From NCBI GenBank assembly GCA_900548405.1, contig UNSJ01000012.1, positions 1-47,116 of the forward strand: a stretch of 47,116 nucleotides of DNA, read 5' to 3'. The notes beneath the pieces are model-generated. The model searched no databases and had not been told where the DNA came from. It was given only the letters and a program-made list of their open reading frames with translations. The stretch's first letter is position 1, and the number at the start of each line of letters is the position of its first letter. The translations under genes were made by a program, and so were the position numbers. The DNA comes from Candidatus Gastranaerophilales bacterium (lineage in GTDB: Bacteria; Cyanobacteriota; Vampirovibrionia; Gastranaerophilales; Gastranaerophilaceae). Shown here one piece after another: positions 26,475 through 35,302 of the stretch.

Positions 26475-28022
26475 TTATTTTACCTCTAAATTATTTAAGA
26501 GAATTACCTGAATTTCACCGGGATTAAGTGTATTTTCAAAATATCCCTTGTTTGCAACAGGTATTGATTCTATCTTCAAAGGAATGGCTTCTGTATCTTT
26601 ATCAAGTTTCGGTACAAATACGCTGGTTTCGGAAACTCCTCTGAAATTTAAGTTGCCCATAACAAGAATACTTTTACCGTTATAGCCTATTGCATAAGCA
26701 AACACAGAAGGATTAGTTGCTTTTAACGGAACAAATTTACCGTTATTAATTATAGGCATAAATCTGTATTTAACCCTGTTTGCTGCCTTGAAATTTTCTG
26801 AAAGTATTTCGCTTTTACCGCCCGGTTGTCTTGAGAAGTTAAAAATATCAATCTTTCCGCGATGTACAAAATAATAATCGTCATCAGTGTAGGTTTTCAA
26901 CGCCTTTTTATTAGCCCATAAATAAATATAATTATCACCTGTATCAAATCCGTCTACAAAGTAAGAATTTACAGGTAACGTTGCATTAAGCCACATAATC
27001 ATAAGACTTAGTTTCGGACCGTTTACAAGCAGCGGACTCATTTCATCATGAGTTGTAAAACTTCCTATAACCGCTTTGCGTTCAGGAAATTTAGCTAAAT
27101 TTGAATTAGTTGTAATTACTTGATTAACAAGTTCTCTGCCTGTTTTCCAATTTTTAATATTGAAATAGCTGCCGTAATATCCGTCAAAACCTGCTTCAAG
27201 AAGTTTGTCGTAAGGAGTAAAAACAGCATAATCAGACACCGGCTCATTCCAGCTTTCGGAAGCTTCTGCAAGCCATAAGAACTGTGTATCTTTTGTTCTT
27301 GAATATGCAATTAAATCTTTCCAGAATTTTGCAGGCTTATTTGTTGCTACATCAGCTCTGATACCGTCAGCTCCAAGATTAATCACCATATCAACAAATT
27401 CTTTGTATAAATTATAGACATCTCTGTTTACATTACTTTCAGTTCCTGCATTCAAAAGTCTTACATCAGTCCAGTCAGCAGGGATTACGGGCTGTCCTGA
27501 TTTATCTTTAACAAATAATTCAGGTCTTTGCATATATAAGTCATAAGATCCGCAGGAAGGTAAGTCTATAATTACGCGAATTCTTCTTTTATGCGCCTCA
27601 TCAATAAATTTTCTTGCCTGTTCTTCAACTGATAGAGCACTCTTATCACTTTGAAGCTGCGGATTTAGTTTATTGAAGCTTAGTGCTGAATAAACAGAAC
27701 CTGCAGTTCCTATTGCTTTAGTTTTACCTACTGCGGTAATTGGCATTACATGAATTGTGTTTATACCTTTTTGAGCCAATTCGTCAAGTCTTGAAATAGC
27801 ATTAAGAAAAGTTCCGCTTTCTTCTGCTTCATCAAACTCAATAATTCCGTTTTTATTAATATCCTGCGCCGCAAAAGTTCTGATATTTATTTCATATATT
27901 ACTGCCGAATTATTTTCATATAACTTTTTCAGGTCATTAACCCAAACATCAGCACTGAAAGCGTACTGAACAGTAAATAACATTAAAACAAAAGTAAATA
28001 ATAACCTTTTTATAACCTGCAT
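26475..28022 (-). CDS. Secreted GH13 alpha-amylase-like protein, altered region I
   Basis: Exported protein of 515 aa: signal peptide 1-23 (AFS|AD). The catalytic barrel is recognised by the GH13 regions: region II GIRADVA with the nucleophile D224, region III WLAEASE with the acid/base E253, and region IV TTHDE with H325-D326. Region I should read D...NH but is D153-LPSCG, so the Asn-His pair is lost. An EF-hand-like calcium loop (D54-I-N-K-N-G-I-I-E-F-D-E65) is inserted after the first strand. A C-terminal beta domain follows from about residue 430. It may act on alpha-glucans in the periplasm or outside the cell; reduced or changed specificity is possible. AGGGG lies about 10 nt before the ATG. 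It is divergent from the ROK kinase gene, which may use the released sugar. Confidence 0.88.
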   Translation of the reverse strand: MQVIKRLLFTFVLMLFTVQYAFSADVWVNDLKKLYENNSAVIYEINIRTFAAQDINKNGIIEFDEAEESGTFLNAISRLDELAQKGINTIHVMPITAVGKTKAIGTAGSVYSALSFNKLNPQLQSDKSALSVEEQARKFIDEAHKRRIRVIIDLPSCGSYDLYMQRPELFVKDKSGQPVIPADWTDVRLLNAGTESNVNRDVYNLYKEFVDMVINLGADGIRADVATNKPAKFWKDLIAYSRTKDTQFLWLAEASESWNEPVSDYAVFTPYDKLLEAGFDGYYGSYFNIKNWKTGRELVNQVITTNSNLAKFPERKAVIGSFTTHDEMSPLLVNGPKLSLMIMWLNATLPVNSYFVDGFDTGDNYIYLWANKKALKTYTDDDYYFVHRGKIDIFNFSRQPGGKSEILSENFKAANRVKYRFMPIINNGKFVPLKATNPSVFAYAIGYNGKSILVMGNLNFRGVSETSVFVPKLDKDTEAIPLKIESIPVANKGYFENTLNPGEIQVILLNNLEVK

Positions 28023-28070
28023 ACCCTAATCCCCTTTCGTAAACAACATGCTAGCAAATAATTATATTTT

Positions 28071-28099
28071 TTGCAAATTTGAAAACTTTTATATATAAT
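28071..28099 (+). promoter_or_regulatory. Promoter of the ROK kinase gene, near-leaderless
   Basis: TTGCAA (28071-28076) and a perfect TATAAT (28094-28099) are 17 bp apart. The ATG at 28109 is only 9 nt after the -10, so the leader would be about 3 nt. No Shine-Dalgarno is present. Confidence 0.7.
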
Positions 28100-28108
28100 A
28101 AAAATATA

Positions 28109-29068
28109 ATGAAAAAATATTCAGTTGGAATCGATCTAGGCGGGACAAAAATCCTTATCGCTCTCGTAAATAAAAAAACAGGAGAGGTAATATATCACGT
28201 CAAGAAAAAGACTAAAAAGGATAAAGGTCCTAAAAATATCATAAAGAAAATGATTGAGGGGATTGAAGAACTGTTTGAGGAGAGCAGAATTTCAAAAGAC
28301 GAAATCAGTTCTATCGGCGTGGGTGCAGCAGGTCAAATAGACAGACAAAACGGTGTATTAATCGGTGCGCCTAATTTAGATTGTTATGACTTGAATATTA
28401 AAGAAATTTTACAGGAGCATTTTAACCTGCCTGTATATCTAGGTAATGATGTGGAGATTGCCACTATCGGAGAGCAAAAATTCGGAGCAGGAAAAGGCTG
28501 TGATGATTTTGTCTGTGTTTTTGTGGGAACCGGTGTAGGTTCTGCAATTGTTAAAGACGGAAAAATTATCACCGGTGCAACAGGAACCGCAGGAGAAATA
28601 GGTCATATCATAGTAGATTTAAACGGTCGTCAATGTGCATGCGGAGCTCACGGATGTTTAGAGTCATACGCTTCTCGCTCTGCAATAGAAAGAAGAATTG
28701 AAGGAGCTTTAAAAAAAGGAAGGCAATCCTGCATTCTCGATTACCTTGAAACAGGTAAATCAATAACATCAAGCATGATTCAAAAATCTATTGAAAGAGA
28801 AGATGAACTTGTTATTCAATGTGTCACAGAAGCTTCAGAATATTTATCAGGCGGCATTGCAAGTATTATTAACTTTATTAATCCAAAATTAATAATTCTT
28901 GGCGGCGGCTTGATTGAAGCTGTTGACTATTTTTATCAAAAAACAATTAAAAAAGCTAAAGCTAAATCTTTACCTGTTCCGGCTAAACAAATTGAATTCA
29001 AAAAAGCCGAACTCGGAGATTTCTCGGGAGTAATTGGAGCTGCATTTTTAGATGACAGGGGATTTTAA
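28109..29068 (+). CDS. ROK-family sugar kinase (glucokinase-like)
   Basis: ATP-dependent sugar kinase of 319 aa. The ATP-phosphate loop is GIDLGGTKI at 6-14. The catalytic segment contains GNDVEIATIGE, with the base Asp. The second ATP motif is VFVGTGVGSAIV. The sugar contact AGEIGH precedes the ROK zinc motif CACGAHGCLES. These match glucokinases of the ROK type, although N-acetylmannosamine or fructose kinases look alike. The ATG at 28109 is chosen over an upstream TTG because the first strand starts directly after it and a TATAAT lies 9 nt upstream. The next gene starts 2 bp after its stop, so the two are co-transcribed. Confidence 0.92.
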   Translation: MKKYSVGIDLGGTKILIALVNKKTGEVIYHVKKKTKKDKGPKNIIKKMIEGIEELFEESRISKDEISSIGVGAAGQIDRQNGVLIGAPNLDCYDLNIKEILQEHFNLPVYLGNDVEIATIGEQKFGAGKGCDDFVCVFVGTGVGSAIVKDGKIITGATGTAGEIGHIIVDLNGRQCACGAHGCLESYASRSAIERRIEGALKKGRQSCILDYLETGKSITSSMIQKSIEREDELVIQCVTEASEYLSGGIASIINFINPKLIILGGGLIEAVDYFYQKTIKKAKAKSLPVPAKQIEFKKAELGDFSGVIGAAFLDDRGF

Positions 29069-29070
29069 AT

Positions 29071-30129
29071 ATGAAAAAGATTTTATTGATAAGATTATCA
29101 TCACTCGGTGACGTTATATTTAATATTCCGCTTGCAAACGTTTTAAAAGACAACGGTTATGAAGTGACCTGGCTTGTGTCCGAAAAAGGGATTGATATTG
29201 TAAAAGATAACCCTGCTGTGCATAAAGCCATTCTTCTTCCTATTCAAAAATGGAAGAAAAATAAAATAAGTCTTGGAGCATTTCTCGATTTCTACAAAGT
29301 TTTTAAAGAATTAAGAAAAGAAAAATTTGATATAGCAATTGATACACAAATGATGTTCAAAAGTCTTATATGGATGAGACTTTGCAGAGCAAAACGCAAA
29401 ATTGTTTATAATAGCGGGAAAGAATTTTCATATCTTGGCGGAAACGAACGAATTGAACCTGCATCAAGAGCAAATTATGCAACTCATGCCGTATTTTTAC
29501 ATATGCAGTATGCAAAATATTTGGGACTTGAAGGTACAGACAGAGTGAAATTTACTTTGCCGCCGACAAGCGATGAAACAAAAGCTAAAATAGACGAGCT
29601 TTTGAAAGACACAGACAAATCAAAACCTATGGTAGTAATTTGTCCTGCTACAACATGGAAATTAAAACACTGGAACAAAGACAACTGGAAAAAAGTTGTT
29701 GAAGCAATTCAGGATAAATGCACACTGGTATTCTCAGGTACAGAAGGCGATAAAGAATTAATATCTTATATAAGCGGTGACAAATTTACAAACCTCGCAG
29801 GAAAAACAAACATTAAAGATATGTTAGAACTTTTTAGCCGCGCAGCAGCAGTATTGGCTCCGGATTCCGGAAGCGCACACGTTGCAAGAGCAGTCGGTAA
29901 ACCTGCAGTAATATCTATTTTCTGCTGTACTCCCCCTGCTATGTATGGACCTTTTGGAGATGATAAAAAATATTTTGCAATTAACGGAAACCTTAAATGC
30001 CAGCCTTGTCACACAAGAAAATGCCCTTTAACAGGTGAGGATGCTGAACAATGTGTAAATTACCCTAATCCTCAAGAAATAATAAATATTGTAAATAACT
30101 TGTTACAAAACGCTCAACATAGTGTATAA
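29071..30129 (+). CDS. Glycosyltransferase family 9 (heptosyltransferase-like)
   Basis: This 352-aa GT9 enzyme is of the type that adds heptose to lipid A-linked core during LPS assembly on the inner face of the inner membrane. The N-terminal Rossmann domain begins MKKILLIRLSSLGDVIFNIPL, the family's signature. The C-terminal domain has VICPATTWKLKHW and the nucleotide-sugar site APDSGSAHVARAVGKPA. A Cys cluster near the end (CQPCHTRKCP) is common in this family. Whether the sugar is heptose cannot be told. It follows the ROK kinase by 2 bp; its stop codon overlaps the -10 box of the next gene. Confidence 0.9.
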   Translation: MKKILLIRLSSLGDVIFNIPLANVLKDNGYEVTWLVSEKGIDIVKDNPAVHKAILLPIQKWKKNKISLGAFLDFYKVFKELRKEKFDIAIDTQMMFKSLIWMRLCRAKRKIVYNSGKEFSYLGGNERIEPASRANYATHAVFLHMQYAKYLGLEGTDRVKFTLPPTSDETKAKIDELLKDTDKSKPMVVICPATTWKLKHWNKDNWKKVVEAIQDKCTLVFSGTEGDKELISYISGDKFTNLAGKTNIKDMLELFSRAAAVLAPDSGSAHVARAVGKPAVISIFCCTPPAMYGPFGDDKKYFAINGNLKCQPCHTRKCPLTGEDAEQCVNYPNPQEIINIVNNLLQNAQHSV

Positions 30130-30130
30130 T
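30102..30130 (+). promoter_or_regulatory. Internal leaderless promoter for the GGDEF gene
   Basis: A perfect TATAAT (30125-30130) overlaps the stop codon of the upstream gene and lies exactly 6 nt before the ATG at 30137. The -35 candidate, GTTACA (30102-30107, 17 bp spacing), matches four of six. No Shine-Dalgarno is present. Confidence 0.6.
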
Positions 30131-30136
30131 AAAGAC

Positions 30137-32038
30137 ATGAGTTTCTTCGACAATATTAGAGATATTTATAGAAAAGTTTCTGAAGTTGAAAGCAGCATAT
30201 ATGGCGGGAAGCAAGACTATCTTGAAATATACGAACGTAATCTTCAATTGGAAAAAGAAATTGAAGAACGTACGAAAGAATTAAACATTGCAAATAAACG
30301 CATGCTGACCTTACAGCACATCTGGGACATGATGAATGCTTCACGTCCGCTTCAAAGTGTTTTGGAAACCATAGTAAACAGCATTCAGGGAGAACTCGGA
30401 TATCTTCATTGCAACATCATCAAAAAATGTGAAGATGATAACGGAACTGGAGTTTATTTAACAGTTTTAGCTCAATCTAATGATGTTTCAATCAAACGTG
30501 TTGATAAACTTATTAAAGGACCGCTTCAAACAAGAAAACTTGTTTATGATTCAGAAAGTGTCTATGCAAAAGCTGAAGCTGCCCGAAAAATTATGATTAC
30601 ACCCGATATCGGCGGAACTTTAAAATCAGTTGCCCCCGAAATCCCTTCGGAAGTAATTGATGAAATCGTTGAAGGAAGCCCGAGCAAATCTATAATTTCT
30701 ATTCCGTTATACACAAGAAATTCTCACTTTGGCTGGTTTAATGTTTTCTCATCAAGAAAAGAACTCACAGAAGGTGAAACTGATTTTCTTACAATATTTG
30801 CACAGCAAATAGAAATGGCAATTACTATTGCAGGACTATTTGAGGAAGTAAAAGCTCAAGCCGTTACTGACAGCCTCACAGGGCTTTATAACAGAAGATA
30901 CTTTGAAGAATATTTGAAAAAAGAAGTTAAACGTGCACTTCGTCAAAAACAACCTTTCAGTATTATAGGCTTGGATTTGGACCACTTAAAACAAATAAAT
31001 GACCAACACGGACACGCTTACGGAGATTTAGCAATTAAAACAGTAGCAGAAGTATTAAAACGAAACGCCCGTTCAATTGATACAGCAGCACGTATGGGCG
31101 GTGAAGAATTTAACGTAATACTTCCCGGTGTAGAATCTGACGGTGCATTAATTGCCGCAGAAAGAATACGTAAAGCTCTTGAAGAAGAAGAACTTAATAC
31201 CATAGGACACATAACAGCAAGTATCGGCGTTGCAACATTTTTAGAACATTCCGATAACATTGAAGATGTTATGGAACTTACTGATCAGGCAATGTACCAG
31301 TCTAAAAGAAACGGCCGTAATATGGTTACGCTCGCTAAACCTATTTCTGAAACAAGCTGGCAGGAAATTGCAGTCAATACGTTTATGGATATATTATCAA
31401 AACATAATATTCCGATTGCAGCCGATGTTTCAAAAGAGGTTCAAGCAAAACTTCAAAATACTGAAAATGAAGTTCCTAAAGAAGTTCTTTATACTGTCGC
31501 TGACATGCTGACACAAACTTACAATCCGCTGCACCATAACGGTGTTATGAAATCTAAGGTTCTCTTAGCGGTCAGCCTTGCTAAACGCTTTGATTTGCCT
31601 AAAACAGATATTGACAATTTGAAAATTGCAACTCTTTTATATGACATAGGAAACCTTATGCTTCCTGTTGAACTGCTTCAAAAAACAACTCCATTAACAG
31701 AAGAAGAACGCAGTCATATTAAAGAACACCCGATAATTGCGGCTCGCGAAATGTTATAGCCTATAAGCTATATTCAGGATGTAATTCCTATTATTGAACA
31801 CCACCACGAAAACTGGGACGGTACAGGATATCCTTCAAGAATTTCTAAAGAAGAAATTCCTATGACTTCACAAATTATTCTGATTGTAGATGCTTATTAT
31901 GCATTAACAGAGCCTCGACCTTACAGAGCCGAACTCACACCAAAACAGGCACTGGAAGTAATTAAACAGGACGCGGGCAAAAAATGGAATAACGCGCTTG
32001 TACAAGAATTTATTTCATTAATTGACCACGATATTTAA
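30137..32038 (+). pseudogene. GAF-GGDEF-HD-GYP protein split by an in-frame TAG
   Basis: Read through the stop, the frame is 633 residues plus the TAG at codon 541 (31757-31759). Order: coiled coil (about 20-60), GAF (about 68-220), GGDEF (about 240-400) and HD-GYP (about 415-633). The diguanylate cyclase site is GGEEF (321-325), with an RSID inhibitory site 5 residues before it, so cyclic-di-GMP synthesis and feedback control look intact. The HD-GYP half is degraded: its HD pair reads Y502-D503, and the stop cuts the domain before HHHENWDGTGYP (555-566), which continues in the same frame to TAA at 32036. TAG also ends intact genes here (3251, 38500, 38797), so code reassignment is unlikely. 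The truncated 540-aa product is probably still a working cyclase. Sequencing error or readthrough are alternatives. Confidence 0.85.
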
Positions 32039-32042
32039 AATT

Positions 32043-32954
32043 ATGAAAGAAAAAGAATTAATACAAATAATAAAATCAACTCTGAATTCCGAATACATTG
32101 GAGATGATTGTGCTTACCTGCCTGATTTGGGGATTACGGTTACTCAGGACAGCCTTGTGGAAGACATTCATTTTTCAATGAAATATACAAATGCATACAA
32201 ACTCGGCTGGAAATCTGCTATGGTAAATATCAGCGATGTTTGTGCAAGCGGTGCAAATCCCGTTTATTTAACAATTGCATTATCTTTACCGAAAAATATC
32301 AAAGCAGATTTTGTAGAAGAATTTTATAAAGGCGCAAAAGATGCTTGCGAAGATGTAAAAATAGTCGGTGGCGACATTACAGGCAGTGAAAAAATATTTA
32401 TATCAGTAACTGCAATAGGTTCAACAAAAGGCAGAAAAATATCTTCAAGAAGCCACGCTAAAGCAGGATACAAAATAATTGTTTCAGGCAGACACGGCTC
32501 AAGCGGCGCAGGATTAATATCATTAATCAATGGCTTAAAATACCCTGATTTTATAGAAGCTCATCTTATCCCGAAAGCTCAAAGAAAATTTTCAGAACAA
32601 ATTGCCGTTAATGCCTTATATGATTATGCAATGATGGATACATCAGACGGACTTGCCGATGCATTATATCAGATTGCTGATGCAAGCAATGTCATTATGA
32701 AAATTGACTTTGAAAAAATACCATACGATAAAAATATTGAAAAATTCTCTGATTGGAAAGATTTAATATTATTTGGCGGCGAAGATTATCAGCTTGTTGC
32801 CGCTGTTCCGGAAGAATTGTTGAAAAACATTTCCGATTATACAATAATAGGAGAAGTAATCGAAAGAAACAATAAATCTGACGGAAAAATTATTATTGAC
32901 GGAAAACATTATTCCGATATAGATAACAAGTTATATAATCATTTTGAGGAGTAA
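32043..32954 (+). CDS. thiL: Thiamine-monophosphate kinase
   Basis: Phosphorylates thiamine monophosphate to the active cofactor thiamine diphosphate. The protein (303 aa from the ATG at 32043) shows GDDCAYLP with metal-binding Asp residues, VTQDSLVEDIHF, then MVNISDVCASGANP and VGGDITGS, all usual ThiL motifs. The C-terminal half has DTSDGLADAL and LFGGEDYQLV. The start is 4 bp after the HD-GYP remnant's stop and has no Shine-Dalgarno, so reinitiation from the preceding frame is likely. If so, ribosomes stopping at the upstream TAG could lower thiL translation. Its end is 4 bp before ispD. Confidence 0.94.
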   Translation: MKEKELIQIIKSTLNSEYIGDDCAYLPDLGITVTQDSLVEDIHFSMKYTNAYKLGWKSAMVNISDVCASGANPVYLTIALSLPKNIKADFVEEFYKGAKDACEDVKIVGGDITGSEKIFISVTAIGSTKGRKISSRSHAKAGYKIIVSGRHGSSGAGLISLINGLKYPDFIEAHLIPKAQRKFSEQIAVNALYDYAMMDTSDGLADALYQIADASNVIMKIDFEKIPYDKNIEKFSDWKDLILFGGEDYQLVAAVPEELLKNISDYTIIGEVIERNNKSDGKIIIDGKHYSDIDNKLYNHFEE

Positions 32955-32958
32955 AGAA

Positions 32959-33609
32959 ATGGATTTCAAAATAAACGCAATAATTCCTGCAGGCGGGACA
33001 TCATCACGTTTTGGGAATAAAAATAAACTGCTGGAAAAAATTAACGGAAAAGAAGTTATAAAATACACAGTTCAAGCATTTGAAAATTCAAATGTCGATG
33101 AAATAATCATCTGCGCAAATGTTTCAATTATTGAAGAATTACAAGAAATACTAAAAGATTGCAGAAAAGTCAAAATTATAGAAGGCGGAGAAACAAGACA
33201 GGCTTCTGTTTTCAACGGGCTTAAAGCATCAGAATGCGATTATGTCTTAATACATGATGCTGCAAGACCGATGATAACAACAGATTTGGTAAACCAAACC
33301 ATAGAAATGGTAAAAGACAAAAACGCTTTGACCGTTGCTACAAAAACTATTGATACTATAAAAGAAGTTGAAGACGGAAAAATTACACGTACAATTGACC
33401 GCGCAAAATTGTATAACACGCAGACTCCGCAAGCTTTTAAATACGAATTAATTAAAGATGCGCATACCAAATTATACGGTAAAAATTTCACAGATGATGC
33501 AGGTATGCTTGAAGAGCTCGGTGAAACTGTCTATATCTTAAACGGAAGCTATAAAAATATTAAAATAACAACCCAAAATGATATAGATATAGCTAAAACG
33601 TATTTGTAA
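32959..33609 (+). CDS. ispD: 2-C-methyl-D-erythritol 4-phosphate cytidylyltransferase
   Basis: MEP-pathway enzyme joining CTP and methylerythritol phosphate to CDP-ME for isoprenoid synthesis. Of 216 aa, it shows the CTP-binding loop AIIPAGGTSSRFG with a following KNKLLEKINGKEV, the IHDAARPMI motif, and TPQAFKYELI toward the C-terminus with DDAGMLEELG. The ATG at 32959 has GAGGAG 7 nt upstream; a TTG at 32944 is less likely. It ends the transcript that runs from the ROK kinase or from the internal GGDEF promoter. The MEP route fits a cyanobacterial or general bacterial background. Confidence 0.95.
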   Translation: MDFKINAIIPAGGTSSRFGNKNKLLEKINGKEVIKYTVQAFENSNVDEIIICANVSIIEELQEILKDCRKVKIIEGGETRQASVFNGLKASECDYVLIHDAARPMITTDLVNQTIEMVKDKNALTVATKTIDTIKEVEDGKITRTIDRAKLYNTQTPQAFKYELIKDAHTKLYGKNFTDDAGMLEELGETVYILNGSYKNIKITTQNDIDIAKTYL

Positions 33610-33623
33610 TAAATAATGTTCAC

Positions 33624-33653
33624 AAAATAAAAAGTCCCCTATAAAAAGGGGAC
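33624..33653. terminator. Terminator between ispD and the convergent coiled-coil gene
   Basis: GTCCCCT (33634-33640) pairs with AGGGGAC (33647-33653) across a 6-nt loop. The long A run before it gives a good T tract on the minus strand. On the plus strand the tail is only AAATTT, so it serves the minus gene best. Confidence 0.8.
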
Positions 33654-33727
33654 AAATTTCACACATTAACCTACTAATTTCTTCTACTTTTCTACCAAAT
33701 ATGAGGAATCATTTAATAAAATCTTTA

Positions 33728-35146
33728 TTATGCAACAGCTGATAAGGCTTGTTTTTTCAAGTATTTAGCAGGGCTGTGACCTGCTTTTTCAATAGCTTTT
33801 GCTAATGCAGCATAATCTTTACCGAAATAATCTTTGCCTTGAATTCTGATTTTGCAGCCGTTTTTGTCTATTTGAACTTTGTCTGAAATTTCAGCTTTGT
33901 CATCGCCTAAAATTTCTCTCATATCTTCTAAGAATTGAGCTTTCTTTTGTTCAACTTTTTCTTTATCTTTTTTAGCTGTTTCAGCTTTTTTAGCTTCTTC
34001 AGCTTTTTTTGCTTTATCTAATTTTTCGGATTTAACAGATTTTTTTGCTGTTTTGCCTTCAGCTTCGCTAACTTTTTCTAAAATAGTCATAACCGCAGTT
34101 TTTACTTTGCCTTCATTAACGAAAGTATCGTCAAGTTCATCGTATGCGATTGCGAATTGACCTGCTAAAGAATTTCTTACACCCAATTCTTTTGCGCGTT
34201 CTTCAAGTTTTTTAACGATAGTTGTAATTAAGCCTGTATTAGTATCATTGTTCCAGAACATTTCTTCATCAAAGATTGTTTCAATCATGTTTTCATCGCC
34301 TGATTGAGGTTGATATTGTTCTTGCCACATATTTAATACAGAAGTTACGTTGTCTTTAGTTACAGCATTTACACCTGCTTTGATTTTGTCGTAATCTGTT
34401 CCGACACAACCGATTGCACCGTCATAAATGTTTTTACAAATATCAACAGCTTCGTTTTCAGCTTTTGCTCTTTGAGCTGCTGTAACTGAAGATGCACCTG
34501 TTGAAGTTGAATCGTCAGCATCATCTGCGTCATCAGCATCATCTGAACTGTCAGAAGCTTCAGAATCTTCGTTTTCTTTAATTTCATCTAAAATTTCTTT
34601 AGCTGTTTCAGAAGCTGATTTTATTAATTCTTTTACTTGTTCTTGCAAATCTTTAATGTGTTCTTGTGAAGTTACACCAATTCTAACATTTTGGAATTCT
34701 TCTTTTAATTTCTTGATATTTTCCAAAACTGCTTCTAATCTTTCTTTTTGTGAATCATTTAATTTATCGGATTTTAAAATATTAGAAATTTGAGATTCAA
34801 TATTGCTTAAAGCTCTTAAAGAACTTGTTACAGATGCCTGCATATTAGCTTGATCCATTAATGAAGCACCCCAGTTGAAAGCAGCTGCTTGACCATAAGC
34901 TGTTAAAGCAGGATCAGTATTATTATTTCCCAAATTAAAACCGATTAACATAGGGTTCCATTGGCTGATATGATTTGGTGAGCCGAAGCCTTGAGCCAAA
35001 GCATAAGTTAATGGAGAATAGCCTGATGGATAAATGTTATGCTGCTGCATGCCCGCATAATTGGAAGTCCAATAACGGTTACCGTTTCCCCAATAAGCCT
35101 GTAAATTAGGCCATACAGTATTAGTAATAGGTATAGTGTTAAACAT
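33728..35146 (-). CDS. Unknown coiled-coil protein with an annexin-like stretch
   Basis: The 472-aa protein starts at the ATG at 35146, preceded by AGGGGATTTGGAA; a longer frame adds 30 unrelated residues. There is no signal peptide. Residues 1-95 are rich in Tyr, Trp, Asn, Gly and Gln. A coiled coil spans about 105-192 and an acidic Asp/Ala repeat (DDADDADDADD) about 202-212. Residues about 235-290 contain IYDGAIGCVGTDYDKIKAGV, which resembles the annexin repeat pattern (Gly-x-Gly-Thr-Asp, then Ile and a helix). A Lys/Ala/Glu-rich helix and a small C-terminal domain with FGKDYAALAKAI follow. I do not recognise a family as a whole. It is followed by a terminator and stands alone. Confidence 0.75.
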   Translation of the reverse strand: MFNTIPITNTVWPNLQAYWGNGNRYWTSNYAGMQQHNIYPSGYSPLTYALAQGFGSPNHISQWNPMLIGFNLGNNNTDPALTAYGQAAAFNWGASLMDQANMQASVTSSLRALSNIESQISNILKSDKLNDSQKERLEAVLENIKKLKEEFQNVRIGVTSQEHIKDLQEQVKELIKSASETAKEILDEIKENEDSEASDSSDDADDADDADDSTSTGASSVTAAQRAKAENEAVDICKNIYDGAIGCVGTDYDKIKAGVNAVTKDNVTSVLNMWQEQYQPQSGDENMIETIFDEEMFWNNDTNTGLITTIVKKLEERAKELGVRNSLAGQFAIAYDELDDTFVNEGKVKTAVMTILEKVSEAEGKTAKKSVKSEKLDKAKKAEEAKKAETAKKDKEKVEQKKAQFLEDMREILGDDKAEISDKVQIDKNGCKIRIQGKDYFGKDYAALAKAIEKAGHSPAKYLKKQALSAVA

Positions 35147-35302
35147 TTTTCCAAATCCCCTGTGAATTTTTAAATTCCCCGTATTTATATAAAGAATTTT
35201 TATTAGGAGAAATTGCATGTCAGCATGGAGTTTCAACCATTACATACGCCCAAAATGCAAGTATAGCTTGAAAAATTTTAACTTAACACTTCTTAATAAA
35301 CA

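Noticed and set aside
31757..31759. TAG read as an amino acid (code reassignment)
   Set aside because: Other intact genes in the window end in TAG (3251-3253, 38500-38502, 38797-38799), so a general reassignment is not supported; local readthrough stays possible.
34500..34545. Short tandem repeat in the Asp/Ala-coding part as a CRISPR or satellite array
   Set aside because: The units are 9-12 bp, degenerate and coding (DADD), with no spacers.
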